From Hyalella azteca (Eukaryota > Arthropoda > Malacostraca > Amphipoda > Hyalellidae), in assembly GCF_000764305.2 (NCBI RefSeq), contig NW_025933189.1:208850-272849 (forward strand): a stretch of 64,000 nucleotides of DNA, given 5' to 3'. The notes below the pieces were generated by a model. It searched no databases. It saw only the letters and a program-made list of their open reading frames with translations, and had not been told where the DNA came from. The translations under genes were made by a program, and so were the position numbers. This document shows, one piece after another, positions 37,601 to 46,400 of this stretch (its first letter is position 1; each line of letters begins with the position of its first letter).

Positions 37601-40483
37601 CTGGCGCATCATTGACTTACATGCTGTATAATTAGAAGTACCTGACGCAGGTACCACGCATCAGAGATCCGAGTTCGTCTGGGAGAGTTTGACGTGAACC
37701 GCGACACTGAGTTTTATCCCCACATGGAGACCGACGTCACAGCCATCTTCGTCCATCCTGAGTTCTATCCCGGCAACCTCTTGAACGATATCGCCATCAT
37801 CAAAATACAGCAGCCCGTTGACTTCAACGCCAAGTGAGCTCCGAAACATTGAGATAATATTCGATAATAAAAAACAGATTACCATACGAATCAATGACAT
37901 TCTTATTTTTTGGAGAATAATATTTGAAAATAAAAAAAATTATGATATGAATCAATAACATTCTTAGTTACCTTGGAGAATAATATTCGAAAATAGAAAA
38001 ACAGATTATGATACTAATGAATAACATTCTTATTTATTTTGGAAAATAATATTCGAAAATAAAAAAAAAAGATTATGATATGAACCAATAACATTCGTAT
38101 TTACCTTGGGGAATAATATTCGAAAAAAACAGATTATGATACTAACTTATAACATTATTATTTTCCTTTGAGAATATTTTTAATGTTGTTGAACGATTGT
38201 CACTGAGCAGCCCACACATCGCTCCTGTCTGTCAGCCTCGTGCGAGCTCCGAAACTTTGTGACAATATTCAATAATAAAAAATAGCTTATGATACTAACA
38301 AACAACATTATTATTTAATTTTGAGAATATTTATAATGTTGTGTAACCGAGCAGCCCACATATCGCTCCTGTGTGTCTGCCGCGTGCCGGCGACGTGTTC
38401 AGCGGCCACCGCTGCTGGGTCACAGGCTGGGGCAAGGACGGCTTCACGGCGGCGGCTACCTACCAGAACACTCTTAAGGTACATCATGAATAAACATCAT
38501 ACTTTAGAATTAGATTTTTCGATCATTAGTGAAGATTGTGATGTAATGTCGGAGTGGTAGTCTGACGTTAGACATATTTCAGTCCCAGCCTTAATTTCGT
38601 CCTTTTTTAACACGTTTTTCTTTACTCAGCTTCGCGTTTGTTTGTTTGTTTGTTGTTAACATTGACAACGAAATTTAGCCCACTTCTAATTGCTCTAGAG
38701 ATCTGAAATTCGGCATGCAGGCTATTTTTGCGTAAGAATTTCAGATACAATCATAAAAACTAGTAATTAGAGACCTAAATTAGCTTAATTGAGTAAAGTA
38801 TATATATATATATAGGATATATATAATATGACGTGCGGGCGCTTACGTTATAGACGAGCAGGCGCTGACGCTGCGTATCATCGATACGTACGTCAAGTCA
38901 AGTAAATTGGCTCGCAACAACGTTTTTCATGTGTAGCAACGGACTAAAAAGGGGAAAATAATATACTAAAAAAAAACTTGAAAAAAAAACACTTTTTTCT
39001 TGTTGACTAAAAAGTAGAAAATAAATTATGCCTCGCCCCAAAAAACGTGGATCGGGCTGTACGTTCACCATAAAATTTCCAAAATTCGTGTGTTGTGTGC
39101 TTTTCGCTTTAATCATAAATCTGCCCGACACACGTTTTTTGGGGCGAGCTATAATTTATTTTCTACTTTTTAGTCAACAAGAAAAACGTTTTTTTTTAAG
39201 TATATTATTTCTTAATGCTTCTTGTAGGCGATTTCACGACTGCGATTTGAATAAGTATCGTATTTAATTAAAACTTTTCATTAAATTAGTCAATCATTAT
39301 CTAACCTGAGCAAATTTTGTATCCATTATTCATTTGTTTGTTCCGTTTTCATTCAGGGAACCTGAGGTTGAGTGTAAATCACTCTTCAAAACTATATATA
39401 TATCTGCACGCTGAAGGGACCTCATAAATGAGCATATAAGATGTCGGAGAATGAAAGCTAGTAACGCCTAAGTTCCCATCATGATCAATAGTCATCAACT
39501 ATAAGGGCGAAAATAATACAAGACCCATCCTACACATTGCGCGTTCATCTGACACTAACAGTTAACTATTAATGGTCATAAAGAAGACTTATAAACCATG
39601 GCTAATACTTGGCTCTGTAGGAAGTGGACGTGCCAGTCCTGGAGGGCGGAGATTGCGAGCGTCGCTTGAGAACTACAAGACTCGGCCTCTCTTACCAGCT
39701 TCACCCTGGCATGTTGTGTGCCGGTGGCGAGCCTGGCAAGGACGCGTGTAAGGTGAGGCTTTTGATGTAGCATGAATAGAGTATCCTGTGAGTGAATTCC
39801 TGCCTGCGTTGAATAGTTATGGAGAGATCGGGTTTCAAAGGCCGGATTCCTTGTGGAATCAAGTCACGAATAGTACAAGAATCGGCAACACGCCATGGGC
39901 CTATTTCTTCAGTGCCGACACTTGTATTCTAATTATACACTTTCAAGAGTAACGCCGAAGAATTCTGGAACTTCTAGTCTTACTGTCCGGAGATCGGTGG
40001 GGTGGCGGAATCATTAAGAGTAGCTAGATTGTATCAGCAAGTTGCGGGTTCGATCCCCAGTTAGGAGTGGAAATTTTGTGATGTGTAGAGGTTATGAACA
40101 GGTTATAATTGGCCTAATCTTCAACGCCAATATTATTTCATCCACAGAAGACCTGCGCATGCATTCCCCTTGCCTTAGAGATGTCAAATTCGATGGAGTT
40201 GATCTAAAAAAAATCTTGTAATATTTTGGTGTTCTGTCCTCTCACAAGATGCTATGGCAGTGAGATAGCTTGCAATAATTAAATATTTTATTCCTTATAC
40301 TTAAGCAATGATTTTGTGTCGCAGGGTGACGGTGGAGGTCCGCTGACATGCGTGGATGCCTCGGGACGTCACAGGCTAGCAGGCCTCGTATCGTGGGGCA
40401 TAGGGTGCGGCACGCCCGGTATACCTGGCGTCTATGTGAACGTGCAACACTACCTCGCTTGGATCCTTAGGGTGGCGCTCTGA
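25829..40483 (+). CDS. Secreted clip-domain serine protease homologue, catalytically inactive (long isoform, 13 exons)
   Basis: Exons: 25829-25978, 26944-27159, 27661-29283, 29625-29825, 30384-31541 (inferred donor AAT|GTGAGA), 32370-34223, 35099-35194, 35794-35929, 36906-37023, 37651-37833, 38355-38478, 39621-39752 and 40325-40483. All have AG/GT borders and compatible phases; the sum is 2049 codons plus stop. Order: signal peptide, basic linker, Gly-rich, Pro/His-rich and low-complexity blocks, six-Cys clip-like module, chymotrypsin fold. His (TAAHC) and Asp (LLNDIAI) are present but the Ser is Gly (GDGGGPL), so proteolysis is not expected. In PPAF2, masquerade and scarface-type homologues such proteins act extracellularly as cofactors in melanisation or matrix adhesion; the role here is inference. 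The join of exons 5 and 6 is the least certain step. AATAAA at 40501 is 18 bp after the stop. Confidence 0.72.
27661..29283 (+). other. Exon 3 of the secreted protein: Gly-rich block and Cys motif
   Basis: This 541-codon exon starts [20 protein letters not shown], passes through a Lys/Ala-rich helix-prone stretch, then has roughly 230 residues dominated by [10 protein letters not shown] and SGGGG. A polar segment with [13 protein letters not shown] and the dibasic SKR and RRRKR sites follows. Gly-rich stretches of this kind are common in cuticle and adhesive proteins. Frames on the other strand and in other phases (Met/Val- or Thr/Ser-rich) are shadows of the GGN codons. Confidence 0.75.
30384..31601 (+). 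other. Exon 5 of the secreted protein: FGGF / Pro-Tyr / His-rich block
   Basis: Acceptor TTTTTGCAG at 30375-30383. The exon opens [20 protein letters not shown], continues with a hydrophobic-glycine segment ([22 protein letters not shown]), a proline/tyrosine block of PYPP and YPPHTYP repeats, then [13 protein letters not shown]. Pro-Tyr and His-rich blocks suggest an extended, possibly cross-linkable or metal-binding secreted segment. That is composition-based inference only. Confidence 0.7.
31755..31857 (+). terminator. Candidate poly(A) signals of the short isoform
   Basis: AATAAA at 31755-31760 and again at 31852-31857, 155-255 bp after the TAA at 31601. If used, transcripts end before the clip and protease-like exons. 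Confidence 0.5.
32370..34223 (+). other. Exon 6: low-complexity segment with the first half of a clip-like module
   Basis: A 618-codon open exon, acceptor TTCAACTAACAG and donor AAG|GTGAGT, both phase 0. The protein is rich in Ser, Asn, His, Pro and Asp, with no domain until the end, where [19 protein letters not shown] gives three cysteines of a clip-like module. The first codon happens to be ATG, but [13 protein letters not shown] is no signal peptide, so for an extracellular protein it is better read as internal. A TATATAAA at 32313 leaves an internal promoter possible. Confidence 0.65.
35099..35194 (+). other. Exon 7: second half of the clip-like module
   Basis: A 32-codon exon, phase 0 on both sides, ending the module with [11 protein letters not shown]. 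With exon 6 the spacing is C-4-C-6-C-24-C-5-CC, which fits a six-Cys clip domain with the usual adjacent last two cysteines. Confidence 0.75.
36679..36859. repeat. 181-bp foldback element in an intron
   Basis: Left arm TAAGAATTTAAAAGCAAAGA... and right arm ending ...TTTGCTCTTAAATTCTTA are inverted copies over about 36 bp with roughly 3 mismatches. The interior repeats AGAAAATTCATATCATATCC. It ends 46 bp before exon 9 of the protease homologue. Confidence 0.8.
37838..38340. repeat. Degenerate intronic tandem repeat with embedded exon fragment
   Basis: Five or more copies of a unit of about 65 bp (GATAATATTCGATAATAAAA, then CAGATTATGATACTAA and TAACATTCTTATTTA). At 38209-38243 a copy of the exon-11 acceptor and first codons is embedded (GAGCAG|CCCACACATCGCTCCTGT). 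Confidence 0.75.
38955..39210. repeat. 256-bp foldback element (MITE-like) in an intron
   Basis: The two ends are inverted copies: AAATAATATACT...TCTTGTTGACTAAAAAGTAG and CTACTTTTTAGTCAACAAGA...AGTATATTATTT, extending inward to GCCCCAAAAAACGTG. Arms are about 110 bp and the loop short. No coding capacity. Confidence 0.82.
39826..39945 (+). repeat. LINE 3' UTR copy
   Basis: Matches the 3' UTR of the LINE remnant at 12.77-13.08 kb (opposite strand): GATCGGGTTTCAAAGGCCGG, GTACAAGAATCGGCAACA, CCATGGGCCTATTTCTTCAG. No protein part. Sits in the last intron of the protease homologue. Confidence 0.7.
39990..40075 (+). repeat. tRNA-derived SINE head or tRNA pseudogene
   Basis: TGGCGGAATCATTAAG fits a Leu-type box A region and GGTTCGATCC at 40047-40056 is a good box B. 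The acceptor stem does not pair cleanly, so I prefer a SINE or pseudogene. Confidence 0.4.
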
Positions 40484-40536
40484 GTGACGTACCATGTGAC
40501 AATAAATCCAGCAGCTGTCTCAAACAATCGTTAACT

Positions 40537-40660
40537 ATGGAAAGATCGGGTTCCAAAGGCCGGATCCCTTGTGAATCAAGTCATGAAAAGTAAAATAATG
40601 GGCAATAGGCCATGGGCCTATTTCTTCAGTGCAGACACTTCTATTCTAAAGAAAGAGTCG
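40537..40660 (+). repeat. LINE 3' UTR copy
   Basis: Third copy of the same family: GGAAAGATCGGGTTCCAAAG, GCCGGATCCCTTGTGAATCA, CCATGGGCCTATTTCTTCAG. Lies just after the 3' end of the protease homologue. Confidence 0.7.
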
Positions 40661-43150
40661 TTTCGGCACCAGCCCTCAAACAGCAACCAACTATCCAGTC
40701 GTTCACTACTAGAGAATTACGTGATAATATAATTTATCCAGTACCTTAATCCGGATGATTCTTGCCCTGAAGGCGACAGGCCAAATCTTCGACGCCGAAT
40801 ATACTATACTAAAGCTTCATGTTGCCAACGGTGAACAACTCAGTCGTCTCGCCAACACAAATGTACTTTCGGCTGTCAGAACTTTTATTCCTGGTATTGG
40901 TAGTTCTCATTTATATACTATAGAATCGACCGTGCGGCTCACTGTAGCTGACGCCTGACGCGGGCTGGGACTTCAATTCTTTGGTCAACTGTCGACGTCA
41001 GAGCTTAATTAGTCACAGCTGATCCTGATAAGAGAGTTTAATGTACATGCCATTTGAGTGAAGTTCTGATCCTTTGAATTTCTCTGGTCTTATTTGAGAT
41101 TTTAGGGAAACCAGTAGCCTAAACTTTGTTATTGGAAATTTTGAGTGAATGAGAAATTCTGGAAGCTGTAATTGAAAAGCTCACAAGTTCATGTTGTCGT
41201 GACGGAAATGCATGAATTATAACGGCATGATCTTGAAATGCACAAAAATTTCCCGGATTCCGGGTATTGATGTAACTGAAAATTGTAGATACGGTAAATC
41301 TTAATTAGCCTCGACTTTGCGTCGGAATAGTACGAACAAGAAGCTAGTGTACGGTACCTGCTGTGAATGAATGATCAGAGAATTTTTCAATTTCTAATTA
41401 TTCTCACTAATGAATCTAAGTATGAAAAGAATCGTGGGGTGTGGACGATATAACATTGGGTGATAAAAATACGTTATCGAAATAATTTCTGGGCGGATTA
41501 AGATAGACGGAGACAGTGAATCGCAATTGCTCTCTTGATGTCAGAAACGTCTTTACAATTTTCTACAGGACTGGATATTTTCTCCCGTTATTATGTAGAA
41601 CTAAAACCCCTCATATCAATTTCAAGAAGCTCGAAACTCAAACGCTGCTGTCGTTCTACATCGTCACGCACACTTGTTACTAATATAAAATGTACTTTAC
41701 CTCTTAGTTTTTAGTTCTATGCAATACTTGAAATGTCTAGTATTTATTATACATATTACTTAACATATACATAATTATTTGAACGAGTCTATGAAGAAGA
41801 CAGCACAGAAACGACTACTTCCGGCTACAGAGATGTAATTTCTTAACAATTGGGTCAGGGGTCGTAAGTCCTATCACGATCGTAATTCTTACGTTCGTGT
41901 TAGTGACTGGTAATTTAACAAGAACAGTGAAACTTTTCTGTCAGAAACACGATGTCACAATTAGTACTCAGTAGTAGGTGACCCGGCCACGGAGCATTAG
42001 CCACATGTGAACAATACTGATAATAAATAATAATTTACTTACACTACTTTCATTTCACCTTCACACAATGGACATGAATATCAGGAATTAGTAACTTTCT
42101 GTGAATTGACCGAGACAAACTCGGTCACCAACACATCCCAGCATGAGACAAGAGTGAGAACTGGGGAAATTTGATCTTAATTGAATTAAAATTAATGACA
42201 ATCAGACCGCTACTTCCAACAAAATAAATTTCCATTGAATATGATGGAGACTACCGGTATCAATTACACATTTATATCACAGCAGAGAAGACTCGACTTT
42301 CTCTTTTCGACTTACAGGTATGTAGAATGAATGACTTTTTAAAATAAAATATTCCATAAGTTTAAAGATCGCAAAGAGCAACATCAGAGCATTTCCTCCG
42401 CTGTTAGCAGGATTTGAATAACAAATTAATACAACGCAACTGATGTCATAGCAATACTGAAATCAAAGATTATTGAAAAAATCGTTACCAAATAATCAAG
42501 CCGAGTCCAGTAAGTTAAGTATGTTTCAATTATAAACGATGCAGAACAAAAAGTCATCGTATAGATGCAACTAGCACGTCGTAATTAATTTCACAAATGT
42601 TTGGCTCCTAGGCACCCAGATACAGTTGCTTAAATTATCAATTTCCAAAAACCGAATACATTGTCCTTATCCCAGATTCACACTGAACAAAATTTGGTAA
42701 TCTATCAATCAAAAGACAGTAGAGGATACATCATAACGAAAAATTAATTTAGTACTCCTTTTTGTAAAAAGTAATCGATTAATGAAAAATATTACCTGTT
42801 AGAGTAGGGCTATCAGGGTGAGGTTATTTGTGTGCAAAGTTCAGAGCGTTTCTAAACGTATATGCAGATTTAATCAGGTTTTCAATTATATTCTTATGTT
42901 GAACTATTGCTATCCTGGTTTCCTAAGGAGCTTACCATTCTATGACCAAATAAATTTCACCATTGTTTAATTCATAAATGATCACTGACAAAAGTAACAC
43001 CATGTGTTTATTTCAGGTATAATTATTAAAGAAATAGTTGCAGATTGATAACATTGAAACCATAAACACAAACATAACACTTATTGCGCTTGAGGTTCAA
43101 ATAGAAAGCACAAGTTTAACAATAATTTAACCGGAAAACTCTTCCAATGT
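40661..43150. other. Gene-free intergenic stretch
   Basis: Between two convergent gene ends; AT-rich and unique as far as I can see. A 67-codon frame at 40755 has no recognisable domain and is not called. Confidence 0.45.
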
Positions 43151-43157
43151 AATTATT

Positions 43158-43163
43158 TTTATT
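43158..43163 (-). terminator. Poly(A) signal of the exoribonuclease gene
   Basis: AATAAA on the minus strand, 14 bp beyond the TGA at 43177-43179. Confidence 0.6.
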
Positions 43164-43176
43164 GATATCTAAGAGA

Positions 43177-45673
43177 TCACAATCTCCCAGTTGGGTTGAA
43201 GACAATACCACGCTTGAGAAGCTCCACTACAATGGTGTTGATGTTGCGACAATCATCTGGAACAGGGGTCATCATTACGCCTTACTATCAATATTTGCTA
43301 CATATGCTGTATGATCATAAGAAAAATGTACACGATATCAATTATTTTACCTACTAAAATGAGTGAAATTACATCAACAAATCTTTGAATGCAACAAATC
43401 TTTGAATGCAAAGTTATTTTGATAATAATGCAGTCAATAATTTGCTAGATTTTAAAAAGGATGACCCCTACCAATGCCTCGGTGGAGTCTGCCTTCAAAG
43501 CTGAGTGACAAGCCGTGCAGCATCTCAGTTAAACTGCGACAGTAGACTGATGTCGCTGCACAGTATGACTGTAACAAAATTGGTTAGAATTAATTGGGTT
43601 GCTGGCTGATGAAATTGAAACTCTAGGAAGAAATTTGATCAATATGTGGTCTACTTGTAGATAACATTTTCTTGCTAACGAGCAGTTACTGCTACCTACT
43701 TATTACATATAATTAAACAAATTTTATTGGGTTTTAAATGTTAGACAATGTAGAAAAGGCTTGAATATTTAGGCATGAAAGAACATTCACCAGGTGAATA
43801 AAATAATTGATAAGTGATGTTAAAAAAATGTGGCACAAATATTAGATCTCCTTACACATAATTTTATTTTCTGATGGAAATATTGAGGAAAGTGAAACTG
43901 CAATAGATAAGTTACAGAAAAATATTTAGGAAAGTGAAACTGCTATAGTAGATAAGTTAAAGAAGTTTGCCATAGGTGAAGTTTTTATGGTACCTACCTT
44001 TTTTAAATTATGCCACTGCCGCAGGGCTGGAGGTACAGGAATGCCCTCCCTCCTGCACTGATTTGGTAGCATTGTTTTGAGGTCCCAGTCTCCGCAGGTG
44101 ATGGGCAGACAGCTCGAGGCCCCCACCTCCTTCTCATACCAAGCATTGAAGCGCTTCAGCACCTCCGCAAACACTCCACTGTTGTCAACATCATGCTAAA
44201 AGTTGGAAACATTTTATAAATTGCATTTACAGGCAACACACAATAGAAACAATAGTTGATTATTGTCATTTGACAAATGATCATTAACACAATTGAAATT
44301 ATTACTCCTCAAACTCAGAACGGTTCATTGTCAATGCACAAACTTTAATTTTTTATTATCAAACAACAGCAATTAGCTAATTTTTATTTCCATGTTGCTT
44401 GCTCTTTCATGAGAATTATATATGGTACTATACCACATATAAATAACAAGGATAACTAGCGTTGCATAGCCAACTCATACCAAAAGAGCAACAGGGATTA
44501 GAGAAGCAGAAAGTTGTACAGATATAAATTCCTCAAGCTTTAACACTTAATTTTATTAATAATACCTGTGTGATGCTGGTCAGCTTGGTGCAAAAATCTG
44601 AGAGTTCTGGGTGGATTACTGGCTTGACAAACTCTTGAAATGTGCTTTCAACTGTCAGTGTCTCCGGGTTTAATTTCAGTGCAGGAAACTCAATGATTTC
44701 CTGAAAAAAATCAAGTTTATATATACCACAAATCTTAACAAGATTGTAGGGATAAATATTTTTCTAGTACCGTATTCATGGATACAAACAATGACAAGTT
44801 ACATCTCCAAAACATATGATGGTTGTTTCTATAACATTCCTTTATGTTTTGGTAGGTATGTTTTTTACAATATTTTTTATAGTGAATTCACTTAACCCAA
44901 TTAAATTGGTGTGAAATTACAAGCCCTCCTCACTCCTCCTGACTGAGTCCTGTAAGCTTGCAGTGGACAAGTGGACAAGGTTGTTGTAAATGCTCAATGG
45001 CATCATTGGCATGTTTATGGCTACAGTAATATCACATCAATAATATGGTAATGAATGAATATGGTGATACCTATCATAAATAATCATATCAATAAAGGAT
45101 AAACAAGGAAAAAACACAGAAAATTTCATTTATTATACATCTACATCAACTAGGTACAATGAAAGAGAAGGGCTTCAGACTTCAGAATACTGTTAGTAAT
45201 GGATGAGTACACTCTGCATGCTTCAAACATTTTTAAATTGAGTTTTATGGACTACTAATTTCAAGTGTCCTGGATTACCCATTCCAACCCAGGGGTAATT
45301 TCACTAATTTGCGACACTTTTATGTTGTGCCTGGCACCTTACAAATAGCTAGCATATGGAATTTTTTGATGCCATTCAATAGCCCATTAACCTTACAAAG
45401 AGCTACCTAATATAAAATGAGCCTAAACTTGTTTATGAAATGTTTCTTGGTAAGAAGTTATCAACAAAACGGCTCAAAACCATTAACCGTCTCTTATTAG
45501 TACCCCATTTAACAGTATATGTACTAGTAATAATACTATTAGTATATACTTACTAGGTAGCTAATTAATTAGCCTACCTGAGATTGTGCTCCAAAGTCAG
45601 GATTATCAAACTTCTTGAAACATGTAGCCTCAAAGTCAAGAATGAGTAGATATTGAAAATTTTGTTTAGCCAT
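43177..45673 (-). CDS. ERI1/ERI3/Snipper-type 3'-5' exoribonuclease (DEDDh), 201 residues
   Basis: Minus-strand exons 45673-45578, 44700-44566, 44195-43998, 43568-43472 and 43256-43177 have canonical splice sites and sum to 606 nt. The catalytic set is complete: ExoI LDFEATC (D13, E15), ExoII CGDWDL (D113), ExoIII H172 and D176/D177 in HRGIDDCRN, formed across the last junction. Family-typical ELSDFCTKLTSITQ is also present. This family trims single- or double-stranded RNA or DNA 3' ends (histone mRNA, 5.8S rRNA, small RNAs). The protein is essentially the bare nuclease domain, like Snipper or ERI3, without the SAP domain of ERI1. The ATG at 45673 has A at -3 and G at +4; the frame stays open upstream to 45919. 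Confidence 0.9.
44860..45400. repeat. Repeat copy in ERI-like intron 1, paralogous to 51.3/54.7-55.06 kb
   Basis: TAGTGAATTCACTT(A/G)ACCCAAT, GGTGTGAAATTACAAGCC, AAGCTTGCAGTGGA, ACACTCTGCATGCTTCAAAC and CCAGGGGTAATT occur in the same order here and in TMEM245 intron 1, where the homologous stretch is interrupted by a pogo-like element. About 500 bp, clearly diverged. Family unknown. Confidence 0.75.
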
Positions 45674-46400
45674 CTTTAAATCGATTTTTTTGTAGCTTAA
45701 AATAATATTTTGAACTGAACCAAAAGAACTATTTGTACTATTGTAATACTCGCGGTATAACGATTGATCACAAAACTGTAAACAATTGAGGAATAGTCGC
45801 CTCTTAGAAGCAACTATGAGTCTGAACATAACGAAAATTTTTAGAATATATAGATACTTTAAAATTCGATGGATTTCACAGCCCAAGGCCAAGGGCAAGG
45901 ATGACGCAATAAACTTCACAATATTCCCTCTTTCAGAATCGCAAATAGTATATAATTGGTATTAGGTAATTGTCGTAAGTCGACCATCAACTAAAGTATT
46001 TTAATTTACTTTTGCGCAATCTATGTCGTGAAGAACGAATGTCGTTGCTGACGGGTTGGCGGTAAATACAAACAATAGGGAGAAAAATTGAAAGAAGAAC
46101 ACACAGAAAACAGCTGGCAGAGCAAAGAGACGGATATCCGTGTTTTTACGTGAGGTGAGGTCATCCGCATTTATTTTATTATGTCATTTCGGTGTTGCGT
46201 CTTGTCGGAGGAGGCGTGTGACTGTGATTCGCGAACCTGCTTAAATGGGCTGACCGCTGACGCTGATTGGGATTTGGGCCTTCGTAGCTATTCTTCTTTT
46301 TATAAACTGAATTTTGACCCTGAAAGTTTTTGCCTGAGTTCCTCATGAAGAACTCTGTTGTTTTTAGCTAAAAAGTTATCATGATTTTTATTTGAACATA
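45674..46400. promoter_or_regulatory. Divergent intergenic region between the exoribonuclease and TMEM245
   Basis: Head-to-head starts 727 bp apart, so this stretch should hold both promoters. I see no clear TATA box in a convincing position for either gene. The stretch is GC-richer near 46130-46280, next to TMEM245. Confidence 0.5.

Larger units (their letters stand above)
36906..40483 (+). other. Protease-like (S1 chymotrypsin-fold) domain, exons 9-13
   Basis: Exon 8 ends GHAVF plus one base and exon 9 starts at 36906, giving [16 protein letters not shown]. This replaces the IVGG activation motif, as in other serine protease homologues. Then follow [14 protein letters not shown] (His kept), [24 protein letters not shown] (Asp kept), [42 protein letters not shown] (Ser replaced by Gly) and [16 protein letters not shown], ending ILRVAL. 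The structural cysteines look intact, so the fold should be stable. Confidence 0.9.

Noticed and set aside
39990..40075. A functional tRNA gene
   Set aside because: Box A and B look good but I cannot pair the acceptor and anticodon stems; called SINE head or pseudogene instead.
32370..40483. Naming the protease homologue specifically scarface, masquerade or PPAF2
   Set aside because: GDGGGP and a clip-like module occur in several of these families; orthology needs a phylogeny, so no symbol is given.
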